Shown piece by piece: positions 50,955-61,980 of a stretch of 64,000 nt of DNA. A model generated the notes under the pieces. That model saw nothing but the letters and a program-made list of their open reading frames with translations, was not told the origin of the DNA and ran no database searches. Source of the stretch: Ichthyophonus hoferi (Eukaryota; Opisthokonta; Ichthyosporea; Ichthyophonida; Ichthyophonidae). The position numbers and the translations under genes are program-made. Position 1 is the first letter of the stretch. Every line of letters starts with the position of its first letter. Where the stretch lies: the NCBI GenBank assembly GCA_002751075.1, contig NAOQ01000028.1, positions 32,907 to 96,906 of the forward strand, written 5' to 3'.

Positions 50955-51480
50955 TCTCCCTACGTCCCCACATACCTGTGAGGACGTTACTCACTTATCA
51001 AGACTTAGCTTTTAATGGGAGTTCATGTATTTTGCTGGAGCTAGTGCATTGGCTAGTATGTCTGCTCTTTGTTTAATAGTTGAAATTGGTTTGATCTCTA
51101 TATCCCCGTTCCTTGTGACTCCCTTGGTATAATGATATTTTACCCTAATGTGTTTGGTGTTCTTAGTAATACCATTTTTTTCTGAGGGCCTTATTGCCGA
51201 TTGGTTATTTTCAAAAACCTTTGCTGGACCTGTCACAATTCCCATACTTTCTAGAACGCTTGATGTCCATACGATCCTATGTGCTGCTGAGCTGAGTGCA
51301 ATGTATTCTGCCTCTGTACTTGAGGTGGCTACTATAGACTGCTTCTTGTTGAACCATGACACTGGCGTGTGAGGTGACAGCGTTTTTGTCTAGCCCTGAT
51401 GTTGTGCTAGGTATAGCGTTTGGAGGAGGAACTGATCCCCCACCTTCAACCGCGTGCACAGAGTCTATATTAGTTGATTG
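50955..51480 (-). mobile_element. Ty1/copia fragment (fossil), RNase H end
   Basis: The minus strand encodes the C-terminal RNase H part of a copia polyprotein (SWFNKKQSIVATSSTEAEYI, NQSAI, TKHIRVKYHYT). It is followed by a purine-rich stretch that may be the polypurine tract before a 3' LTR. It is less decayed than the neighbouring copia element and therefore a different, younger copy. Only the 3' portion is present and it looks non-functional. The matching LTR was not identified. Confidence 0.8.
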
Positions 51481-51761
51481 AGGTAACTATGGACTAATCC
51501 CATTATAAAAGGAGACTACCGAAGGTAAACGGGTCGTAAACTCGGTGATCTCCAAAGGCTGGTCGGAAACTGTTTCTAGTTAATCTTTGACCTTTAGACC
51601 GTTTGCGCATTTAAGGACAGCGTAAGAGAAAATGCTCTCAAAGTATTCTACGTCACAACAAGAAAAAACTTGTTCCCTTGTATGTGACCAGAGACGAACA
51701 GTCGACTGCCCTGGTTATCTACCAAGATATATACTCTCGCCCCCTCTGCTTGACCACTACT
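51481..51761. other. unassigned sequence between two copia elements
   Basis: Slightly more G+C-rich than its surroundings. It may belong to either retroelement, but no domain or LTR match was found. Confidence 0.4.
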
Positions 51762-51988
51762 TGCTAACTTAACAATATGTGGAAACTTTAATGTTATAAT
51801 ATATAAAAACAAACTACTGTATATAATATGCTTACTGTAGTGTGTAAATTGTTACACCTCTTGCCATTGGCACTCCAAAATCATAAGAAACTTGATAATC
51901 ATGAAATCACATGTTGTGATCAATAGTTGCAGTAAACTATGTGATTACTTGCACTCGAGACATCTCATCAAAACATTTAATCTCAGCA
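51762..51988 (-). repeat. left LTR (3' LTR) of the copia fossil
   Basis: Begins TGCTAACTTAACA and ends ATCTCAGCA. It aligns over its whole length with the right LTR: the words CATATGC/CATAATG, TTGCCATTGGCACTCCAA and CACATG.TGTGATC have clear counterparts. The similarity may extend about ten bases further left. Confidence 0.8.
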
Positions 51989-54900
51989 CCTTAAAAATGG
52001 TATGCAGAGCATAATGTGCAGGAAAATTAGAGTTCATACATTGTGTTGAGTGTCTTGGCCTTCCTGTAGTCCATTGGCAACATTTCCTTGATAAGACAGT
52101 TGGCAGTCATGAAGTTGGTAAGGCATTCTAAAATTTCAATCTCTTCGTTGGTTACACAATTCCTGATGTAATAGTACTTAACCTTGGTGTATCTGGTACC
52201 TTTAAGGAGTCAGGTCTTCTCTGTCAACCATATGGCGGATTGATTGTCACTGTGTACTTTAACACATCCAGTATTAATTCTAAAACAGTCTGGAAGGGAT
52301 GATATATAGGAGATTTGTTGACAGCAGTTGACATAGCAATATATTTATTATCTAATAATGGATAGTGTAGTTAAGCATTGCTTCTTTGAGAGCTAGTCCA
52401 TCAGTATTACAGTAAAATAGATAATATAGTCTGAAGTACTGTGTGAAGTCCTTAGGTCTTCTGCAAAGTCTGCATCAGAGTGGGAAATTAATATTAGAGG
52501 GTTATTTTTATATAGTACACTCATTGGCAGTGGTCTTTAGATATCTTAGGAGACGCATTGACATTTTCTATTCGACTTTAATTGGTTCTCATATATAGTG
52601 AATGAGTTAACTGACTATGAATTGGTAATCAGAGTGGTTGAAGTTAGTAATACAGAATAGACATTTAATTATTGTCTGGAATGCAGTGACATATACAGTT
52701 CTATAGGTTTGGTTGAATTGGCAGTTTCCTTAATGTGTTCAGGGAGGAGTGTAAAGTAGGTTAAATGACTATTTTTTTAACCATATGAAGTAATGAGTGC
52801 CTTGATATAGTTGGTTTGTGACAGCTTTATGATATCATTAATTTTTTCTATCATATGATCGAGGAAGTCTTTCGATCATTTCTTATTCTTGGTAGGAAAG
52901 CAGTCAGTGAATGTTTTGATGAGAGCTTCCTTATTATCAGGATGCTCATAGATAATTAATGCATTATCCATCTAGCAATAAAGTGCAAGGAATTAGCTTG
53001 TGAGGTAGGAACTGTAGAGATAGGGGCTGTTACTAGAAAAATAAATTAAAAATGAATTTCATGAGTGCATAGAAATCTCTCAAGTGTGGTATTCTAGTAA
53101 AGACTATTGATATGGAGACCATACAAGTACTTGGATAGTTTTTAGATTCATTTTGGGTGGTCAAAGTCTTCCATGAATGCTGGTTGGTACATAAGCATTG
53201 GCCCTGATAACATGGCATAAAGATATGCGTAATAGATGCCAAGTGGTGTCAATTCATATTCACAGGCAGTTGCAATGGCAATAAAGATGTGTAGTGTGAC
53301 AAAAGCTAGTCACAGAAAATAAAGTATTAAAAAAGTTCTTATTCTTCAATTCCAGGTTGCCATGGGCACAGAAACAGGCTTTGTGTTGTGTCAAAGTGCT
53401 GGTTTGATCATGTTTTCCGTGACTCGGTGCCTCCTAGTATTTCCTCACAAGGGACAAGAGTCCAAGTATGAAATTTACTGATGGGTGCAAGTTCATTATG
53501 CATAGTGATAAGCCATGACATTTTGTTGAGAGCCTGCATTTCGTCCTTATAGTATTTTGGATCTGCAGAGTCTGAAAGGAGGAACACTTTAGTGGCCAAG
53601 ACACAAAGCATTACTTGGACAGGTAGTGGTGTTGGTTAAAATGGCAGCCACTTCTAATGGTAGCAGGGGTGTACCTGTTGTGGTGAAGGATCCAAGAGTT
53701 GGCATTGGGCTCAGTAAGCTAATCAGAACTCCCTCTCCCATCATCATGTGAAAATTCAAGAGGCAGCATAAAAAATTAAGGAATTGGTGGTGCAGTAGGT
53801 GGAAAAAAAGGATTATTTGGAGTAAATTCTTTCTGAAAGTGTATTTTTCTAGTGGGAAAAGTATCTCTGTACGCAGTGCTGTTCTGAGAAAAATATTTAA
53901 ATAGCATGGGCTCTGTATCTGGTAGAGCAGAAATGCCTGGGGGAGGTGTAGCAGGGGTGGTAGTATTTGGGAAAAAAAGACTTTGTTGGAATGATGGGGT
54001 AAAGCTTTGAAATAAAGTATTTCTTAAAAAATAAAAATTCTTGCTAATAGTAGTCTTGCATAGTTTCCAATCTAAGATCCACTCATCCATACTACCATAA
54101 TATCCAAGGAGGTATGCTTCTAGTCCTCAAATGGTGAATTTCAAAGGGATGTGTAACAGGCTATGTCCAGTAATATAACTTACACCTAAAAGTGCTCAAG
54201 CAATAGATAGTGGCATACTGGTGGTGGAAAATATATAAAGGGGGTTATTAGAAGTGAGAGTGATGGTAAGCATAAAATTGTAAATGAATACAGCCAATTT
54301 AATGGTTTATTTCCTAAAGGAATGAGGAGCATTGGAAGTTTTCATTGCAACTTTGGCCATGGTGATAATATGGCCATTCATGCATTCAATCAAACTCTCT
54401 GATGGATGTGCATAGGGGAGAGTTGCGTAGTGCTCAATTTCCCAGAATAAAAGCTGTGGAAGGAATAGAATGAATGAATATTCAGTGCTTTGGCCAGTGT
54501 ATAGGGTAGCAATGTGATGGGATGCATGTAAAGCATGAGCTGCCTCCATGAATTATTTGAAATAATAAGTAATCTCATCTTTGTGTTTCATACAATGCAC
54601 AGTGGTGCAATGCCCAAAATCATTTATGAAGAGAACAACACATTTACAACTGCCATAGGATATGCAGAGGAGGCCAACTACATTAGTATAGATGGTTTGA
54701 AGAAGTTGAGAGACTACATCTAACACACAGGAAAATGGTTAACTACAATCATGTTGGCAGTGCAGGTATTACAAGGGGCAACCTTCTAAAAAATAGTGAT
54801 GCTGTAGAGGTTGGTGGCGGCTGTGAACTGTTTGATAAAACAATGCATAAAACAATAATGCCACATGGCATATGCTTTAGGGATGGTACATGTGATGCAG

Positions 54901-57730
54901 ATGGAGAGAAAGCAGTTAGGAATTAAAAAATTGCTTGGAGTAAGACCATAGCCATCAGCATAATGTTTGTCATGATTTGGTTTGGTTTGGGTAAGTCTAG
55001 ATGTGGGGTATTTCATGGTTGTGGGTCCTACATTATCAATATCAGTGAGTTTCTACCATGGAATGGTATATTCAGAATGAGTAGATAAATCAGAGAAAAG
55101 CAAGAGTATGATAAAACAAGAGCATATCCTCCTGTTATGTATAACCTTTGAGAAGTGGAATGGTGCCTTCAGATATAGTGACCCGTTCATTGTTAAAAGT
55201 GATGGCGCAGTTTTGGCCATGTAGGACCATTAGAGAGTAAAGGTTATTTTTAATATCTGGGGCATAGAGGACGTCATGAAAAATGGTGTCTCTTGGAGTA
55301 CCATCAACTTATGAATGAAATATGATCATTCCATAATGTGCTGCATACAAAGTAACCCCATTGGCCAGATGAAAATCTACGTTAATAGGGGCAAAGCTAG
55401 AAAATGTCACATGGTGAATGCAGATGTTGTGAGAACAACTACTATCTATGATGAAATTTTCAACTGGAAAGAGTAAGGATGATATGGGTTAATCCTGAAT
55501 AATTATAAGCCTTCTTTTTGAAAGAGGTAATGTTTTGTACTGTTCTTGATCATTTCTGTGGCTCCAGGGTAGAATGCTGTACCATGTTAATTTGAAGTGA
55601 TTGTAGGATACTGCTTTGAATTAATGTGTTTGCAGTGGGTTGGTTTTCACTGCTGTAGTTGTTTGGTTGCGGAAGCTTGGCGTGGTATGCTTAGTGGTTT
55701 GGGAACTGGTGAGCATCTGTTTAGGTGATGGAAATATCTTACTCAAATTAGGTCTGTTTTGGTTGAGGGAGTACTCAATGGTTGTGTACATAGCACAAGG
55801 ATCAGTAGGGAACTAAAAAGAAGATTTTGTAGACTCTTGGTACATGCCTCTGAAATATCTTAGTTGGGCATGTGGTAGCTTCAGTTATGGACACGGTAAA
55901 AATAATAATGTGTCAAACTAGTGGTTCTTGGATTTGAAGGGAATCTAAGCTGGGTCTGTGACCTATTTAGAAGAGATAAAAGTAATTACTCATAATATGA
56001 GTGTTGGAAGCAATGGCTAAAGCATTTTTCTCTAGGTGGTCAGCTAGACTACAGAATCTCATAAGAAAATTGGTTGAGGTTTGTGTAGGTTTAAACTCAA
56101 TGTCACTAAGTTGGTTAGATGCAAATAAAGGCATTATATGCAGTTTTACCATAATGTTGACTGAAGAGTTTAAATTTAGTGAATACCTAGATTATTATTA
56201 AGGACTTTGATGGAAGTATTGCAGTATTCCTCTTTTTTAATTAAGTAATAAAAATAAAGTTTGCATAGTACCTTGTCAGGTGATAATTGACCAGCTTCTT
56301 GAAAATTTTAGGTCAGAAGGACTTGGAGCATAACTTGAGCTCTTTTTGCAACAATCTTGATGACACATCATCAGAATTCTCTTTTTCCAAGCTTGAAGAA
56401 AAATAGGTGAAGTATAATTGGCTGTAAAGAAGAGCTTAGGATTGGTACATTGAAGATAAGATTTAGATGTGTATGATAAGTGTATCATAATTGAAGGTTC
56501 TTGATTTGATATGTTGGTTGGTTAGATTCATTAATTGGTATATTTGGTGTAGATACTATGTTTGGGAATAGATCAGTGTGCATTGGTATGTGTGACTGAT
56601 AAACCGTTTCACATTTAAATATTTCAGTCAAGTATACAGATATTTGCTTGCTTTGATCAGATAGGTGTTACATAATAGATCATGGCTATGATTTTGTCTT
56701 TCCAAAGCATCTATGTTTTTTCTAAAAGATAAATTATGTTTCTCTGTAAAAATAGTTGAGGTCTGTCAATAGGGTAGACATGGTAATATTATGTTGAATT
56801 AGATTGCTGTGGTATTAGAGATGCCATTTCAATGTCTAGTGATGGTGTTGATAGTAAAAATACTTCTGTATTATGTAATGGAGATAGATTTTGATAAACG
56901 TTATTATATTGGTAGTAAGTCAGTAAGTGGTATAATAGTGGCTTTGCGAAAGTGGTCTAAATCATATTGAGCTGATGAAGCAGTAAGTATTGGGTTAAAA
57001 TGGAACTGATCTTGATGAGTTGTAGCAAGTTTCACTATTATTGATGAAAATGTGCAAGAGGGATCTGTAACCTTATTGGGTACTAGATCTTACTTGAATT
57101 AATGTATTGGGTGTGGTGGAGTGATTCATAGAGTTAAAATTTGTTCACTCGTGCGAGTTACGTTTCCTGAAATATATCCAGCCTACTTAGTTACAATCAT
57201 GGTAGTTTCCATTGAATTTATATCAATCCCTACTATTTTGGAATAATCAGTTAGTATCTATAGCATCTGTTTTATTTAGGATGTGAGTGTGTTGTGCGTG
57301 ATAATATGCTAATATTTTCTGGTCTTTATGTTTCCTTTCTTTTAGTTTTCTCTTGTGTTTGATCAATCTTCCTAATGAAAGCTGGTTAGTTTTATATCTG
57401 ATTGGGTACCTGCCAATTAAATTTAGGTTATATGGTTTTGATATTTCCAGCTGGTTAACCTAGTGATTGTTGTTTTCTATTTGTGTACAGGTGTTTAGAA
57501 CTCTAAAGAACACTAGTACAGTTAAGCTTTTTTTATACTTAAACAACTAAAATAGCCAAGAGTTTTCACTGAATCTATCAAAGCTTATGTAGCACTATGC
57601 ATTATTTTTTGTTCTTGATAGATTCAGGTTCAATATCATTATCAGCATGGTGATGCACTAATACCTTATGTTTCTACTTATAGGGTTATAGGGTTATAGA
57701 TAATAAAGTTATTAAGGCAACACCACAGCT

Positions 57731-58387
57731 TGTTAACTTAATAAAATGTAGAAAATTTGATGCTATAATTATATTATATTATATTATATTTATATTCTAC
57801 TATATTATGTTATCTTATATTCGTTTATACACATCAGTAGCTTACTTCCGTATATATATATTAAATCCTACACATGATTTCTATGCAATCGCATCTCCCA
57901 CTAATACTCTAACTACCAAATATATATATTCGTGTATCACATTGTGTTTAATAATACATGATATTTTTCAATACATTATATCTATATATATTAATACGTT
58001 ATGTATAGTAATGCATAGTATCTGTATATAGTAATACATTATATCTATATAGTAATATATAAATATATATACATTTTATGCAATGCATTATATAGCAATA
58101 CATTTTATATAGTAATACCTTATATAATAATATATTATATCTGTATATAGTGATGTATAGTAATACCTTACATATAGTAATACATTCTCTATAATATATA
58201 TATATATATAAGCAAACCACTGCATATAATGTGCTTAATGTAATACATGAACATGAATCTGTATCCTTCTTGTGGTTGGTGTTCCAAGATCATGAGACCT
58301 TGAGAATCATAAGAACACATGATGTGATCCGTAAATAACGTGATTGCTTACAATTGTAACTTCCAATCAAACGAATTGATCTCAACA
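57731..58387 (-). repeat. right LTR (5' LTR) of the copia fossil, enlarged
   Basis: Begins TGTTAACTTAATA and ends ATCTCAACA, pairing with the left LTR. It is about 430 bases longer because an A+T-rich microsatellite interrupts it. Confidence 0.8.
57768..58212. repeat. TA-rich microsatellite inside the right LTR
   Basis: Imperfect TATAGTAATACAT- and TATATT-type units have no counterpart in the left LTR, so the expansion happened after insertion. Confidence 0.75.
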
Positions 58388-61251
58388 TATAGTTCAAGTG
58401 AATATGTAACTCTGTGGTACACGTTTTGCATAAAAATAAGCAGTTATTATATTTTCGCTCTTATAATATTCTAAAAAAATATGAAAAATAAAAAGTTTTA
58501 GTTAATAGGCAGGTTTTATTTTTGTGGAAATATTGAATTATTGCTATATCCTGTGATGATATGATACACAATCTAAATCTACCATATCCCATAACCCTTT
58601 GGCATGCACCAATTATAACGTTATAAATAAAACTATTATTGGTGCATCTTTTGCTATACTATCCAATAGAACACGCTATTATATGTGACGTGCCAGGCTG
58701 CCGCCCGCTAGACCGATTGCTTCAGCTATACAAGGTGATTTGACACAGAATATTAATGGTAGAGGTTTACTTTTTCTCCGACGATTTAATAAGAACGTAA
58801 AAATAATATCTCATATTATTATATATAAAAATTATTTAAATTTTAATAGTAAACAGTAATATATATGTTATTTTAAGTATCTTGCAAGCTTTAGTGGAAA
58901 ATGTCCCTTTCACAATGTAAATAAGCGCGTAGGTCTCCCAAATTATCCTCCAATAATTTATATTCGCTTGAGTACTATCCAATAATATAGCCTATCGTCA
59001 TATCATTCAGGTTTTTAGTAGGATTGACCAATAATAAGATTATTGGTTTTATAGCCAATTGAAAAGCGATCTGAAGCACATGGAAAATCACATACCAATA
59101 GGCAACGGTGACGTGCGGTTTTTATCATGTATCGCTAGGTACATCAATGCATGCACAGAAACTTTTTTTCTCAAAACTTTTGCTCCTACACGATTTGATT
59201 CAATACTGTTGAAATACACACAGTCACTAGTGGCTAACAACCACATGATAGTACACACACTGTTAGTATAAGCCAACCAACAAATCTCTCTTAACTATAG
59301 GACGAACAACTTACCTCTGAGTCATAAACTTGGCTGCTCGAAAGCCAAATCTTGAGTAGAGGCATATGTTTGCAGATACACTTCACTTTGTATGATAGCT
59401 TAATTTTTTTATCAGATACGTTCCAGCGCATATTAATCCAGCAACTACAAACCCTTCATCATTTTATTTTCCCAAGCAAAAAAAAAAAAAAAAAAAATGC
59501 TAAGAGTGATGCATTTGTACAAATTTTTTTTTTCTGAGTTAGTACGACCAAGAATTTTAATAATGCCATTGGATAGTCGTTTGTAATAATAATTATAATA
59601 AAAAAAGCAACGAATGTAGAGCTATTGCAGCTCCGCAGTTGGGTTTGACATCCATCCTCAAACGCATAAAATTATAATACTTTAATAAAACCTATTTACT
59701 GGGGGATTGATATGGAGAGCTACAACAATTACATTCTTTTTTGTGAGAACGCAATACTTCACTCACATGTCACGTTGCTTCATTTGGCATCGAATCGAAT
59801 CCGCCACTTTGAAGAGTAGTGAGTGACAAAAGTCAAAAAGCCTTAGATAACGCTACAGGCTTGACCTAGTTTATCTACTCTCGGGTCGAATCTGACTCGT
59901 GCTGACATATCAGGCTTTCGTTCAAGATTCCAAATTGATTACGAACAATCATACAAATACTTGAACGTTCACATCCTTTCAAGCATTTTACCATATATAT
60001 TAAAAAATTTAAATATTAAAATATAGAAATATAGGGTCATAAAATTTAAATATTGAGGGAATAATACGATAAATGTAATTGACGTTGATAACAATACCTA
60101 TGTAGGTGTGCGGATGTGCTAAGTTGAAGCTTGGGATCTTTTGCATAAAAAGCAGGCATGGCTACGATGTCTAATCAATCATTTTAAAATTAATAATTAA
60201 TTATTATAATAATTAGAAAAAAAAAAACACGAAAAAAATTTAATTTTTGATATAATAAGATAAAAAAGTTTTCCTTAAGCCAAATTAACATATCTAAGCA
60301 GTGCGCAACGAATTGGAGCTTGGCGACATGAAGTATCGGGCCAATTTAAATCATCAACAATTCGAATCAGTTTAGGCAATTGAACAGGTATTAATTAGAG
60401 TTTGAAACCCACAATTCAGGCTCTCTCTCTCCAATAGAATGTTACAATTGGTTATCATAATCCTCCTTCTAGTGTGCGCATATAATATTCACACTGAAAT
60501 ATATTTAATAGCATATTAATATTAATTTACTAAAAATATATTAATTAATAATTTACATTACTAATCAACATTTTTTCCATTTCGCTGTAGTTTCTGCTGG
60601 TACTCCATCACATTTACGAGTAAGAGCATTATGATTGGTGTCCAGTCAGGTTTATAAACTTTCCAAGTTAAGGAAACCCGGTTTTGTTAAGTTACATACT
60701 AGTGTTAATTTTCCTAATACGATTTTACTAAATAAAAATAACATAATAAAAAATAAATATATTCATTATTAATATATATTTAAATTAATAAATAACTATA
60801 TATATATATGTGTGTATACAATTTTGAATATATTACAAAAAGCCAATGCGTCATTATTAGCCATTTGAAATGATAAAACAATAATCCCATTCGTCACAAT
60901 TTCGCCAGATCACAATCCTTCCGCCGTTAGAATGTGCTGACAAACAATGGAAAACCGGTATTTAAAATCTTTATATAGCAAATATAAGTGATGGTTATTA
61001 CGTACATTACTTAACTACTTTAAGTTTTACCATCCAATTTTTCAAGCGAATTTTTGTGGATATGGCCAGCCCTGTTCTTTTACCTAGCTTACTCGTTAAC
61101 TTAATGAGTCACGCAATTTTATTACTAAGAGAAAATAATCTTATAACAACATTAATCTTAATGTAACCTTTTGCCTTATACCTAAAAATAAAAAGTTCAG
61201 AGAAATTTTTATTTCCGCCTGAAACTAGACAGTTGGCGGTTATAGTGTGGA
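58388..61251. other. intergenic stretch upstream of the 61-kb gene
   Basis: No recognisable gene. It contains an A homopolymer near 59,478-59,497 and unsupported short frames. The promoter of the downstream gene presumably lies at the right end. Confidence 0.55.
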
Positions 61252-61980
61252 ATGAGTCTTATTCGCAAAAGTGTGACAATTGAAGAAACGAAACATGGGC
61301 CGTTGTTGCTGAGTTGTACGCCTCGATCTCCTTCGAAACGTATAGTACATACCCCTTACCCTAAACCTCGACCACTCAATAACACAGTCCAGTTTGGTGG
61401 TATTACTCGACGCTGGCAATACGTTAAGCCAAAAAGGCAGGATCATGTAAATCCGAAGTTACACAAGGGCTCTTCCGGCTCGTCATCACCCAAATCATTA
61501 CAGGTTCTCCATCAAGCTATATCTTATCAGCTTGAATTCCAAGAGGATTTTGTGTTTGTGGATGGTATTGCTCTGCTGGAGGTCTCTACGGAGGCCCATC
61601 CTCTCTTTCCTGGAATACCCGATAGTGTTACGCCGTTAGAGCTAGTTACAATAGTGCGAGCCTATCTTAATGTTTCTAAAGGGAACAGCACCGATGATTC
61701 CATGCTTTCTCTTTATGAACAGACAACACGTTATCCACAGCATTCTGTCGTTTTACGAGTAAAGATACCAAATGGCCGCTCAGTTGCACCTACTCAATTT
61801 CAGCATACACCGCGAGTTGAGATTATCACTGAGGATGAAGGACAGTCCGTTCTTCTGAAAGCTACGCTGCACATGACGCTAAGTGCGGATTGCATACGTT
61901 GCACCGAAAAACTTGAAAAGACCGAAATGATTATGAAGAAGGCTTGCTTCAAAGCGCCAAGCACCCCTCATCAATCTTGA
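61252..61980 (+). CDS. intact single-exon gene, 242-residue protein of unknown function
   Basis: An uninterrupted frame from ATG (context GTGGAATGA) to TGA, clearly richer in G+C and more coding-like than its flanks. I do not recognise the family. The N-terminal third is basic and Pro/Ser-rich (TPRSPSKRIVHTPYPKPRP), with a Trp/Lys-rich patch TRRWQYVKPKRQ. The middle, about residues 80-215, looks globular (LEFQEDFVFVDGIALLEVST, TPLELVTIVRAYLNVSKG, SVVLRVKIPNG, SVLLKATLHMTLSADCIRC). The C-terminus is Lys-rich. There is no signal peptide or membrane segment. ATG at 61,252 is the first in frame. The function is unknown. Confidence 0.7.
   Translation: MSLIRKSVTIEETKHGPLLLSCTPRSPSKRIVHTPYPKPRPLNNTVQFGGITRRWQYVKPKRQDHVNPKLHKGSSGSSSPKSLQVLHQAISYQLEFQEDFVFVDGIALLEVSTEAHPLFPGIPDSVTPLELVTIVRAYLNVSKGNSTDDSMLSLYEQTTRYPQHSVVLRVKIPNGRSVAPTQFQHTPRVEIITEDEGQSVLLKATLHMTLSADCIRCTEKLEKTEMIMKKACFKAPSTPHQS

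Larger units (their letters stand above)
51762..58387 (-). mobile_element. old Ty1/copia LTR retrotransposon (fossil) with both LTRs
   Basis: LTRs at 51,762-51,988 and 57,731-58,387 bound a minus-strand interior. Reading from the right, it shows a gag-like part (about 56.5-55.9 kb), integrase-region remnants (about 54.6-54.3 kb), the start of the reverse transcriptase (KYYKDEMQALNKMSWLITMH, 53.6 kb), and an RNase H end near 52.3-52.1 kb. The protein part is heavily broken with many interruptions. The LTRs have drifted to roughly three quarters identity by eye. No target-site duplication is recognisable, so the insertion is old. Confidence 0.85.

Noticed and set aside
57807-58220. Small ORFs in the TA-rich part of the right LTR
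   Set aside because: They are low-complexity translations with no coding signal.
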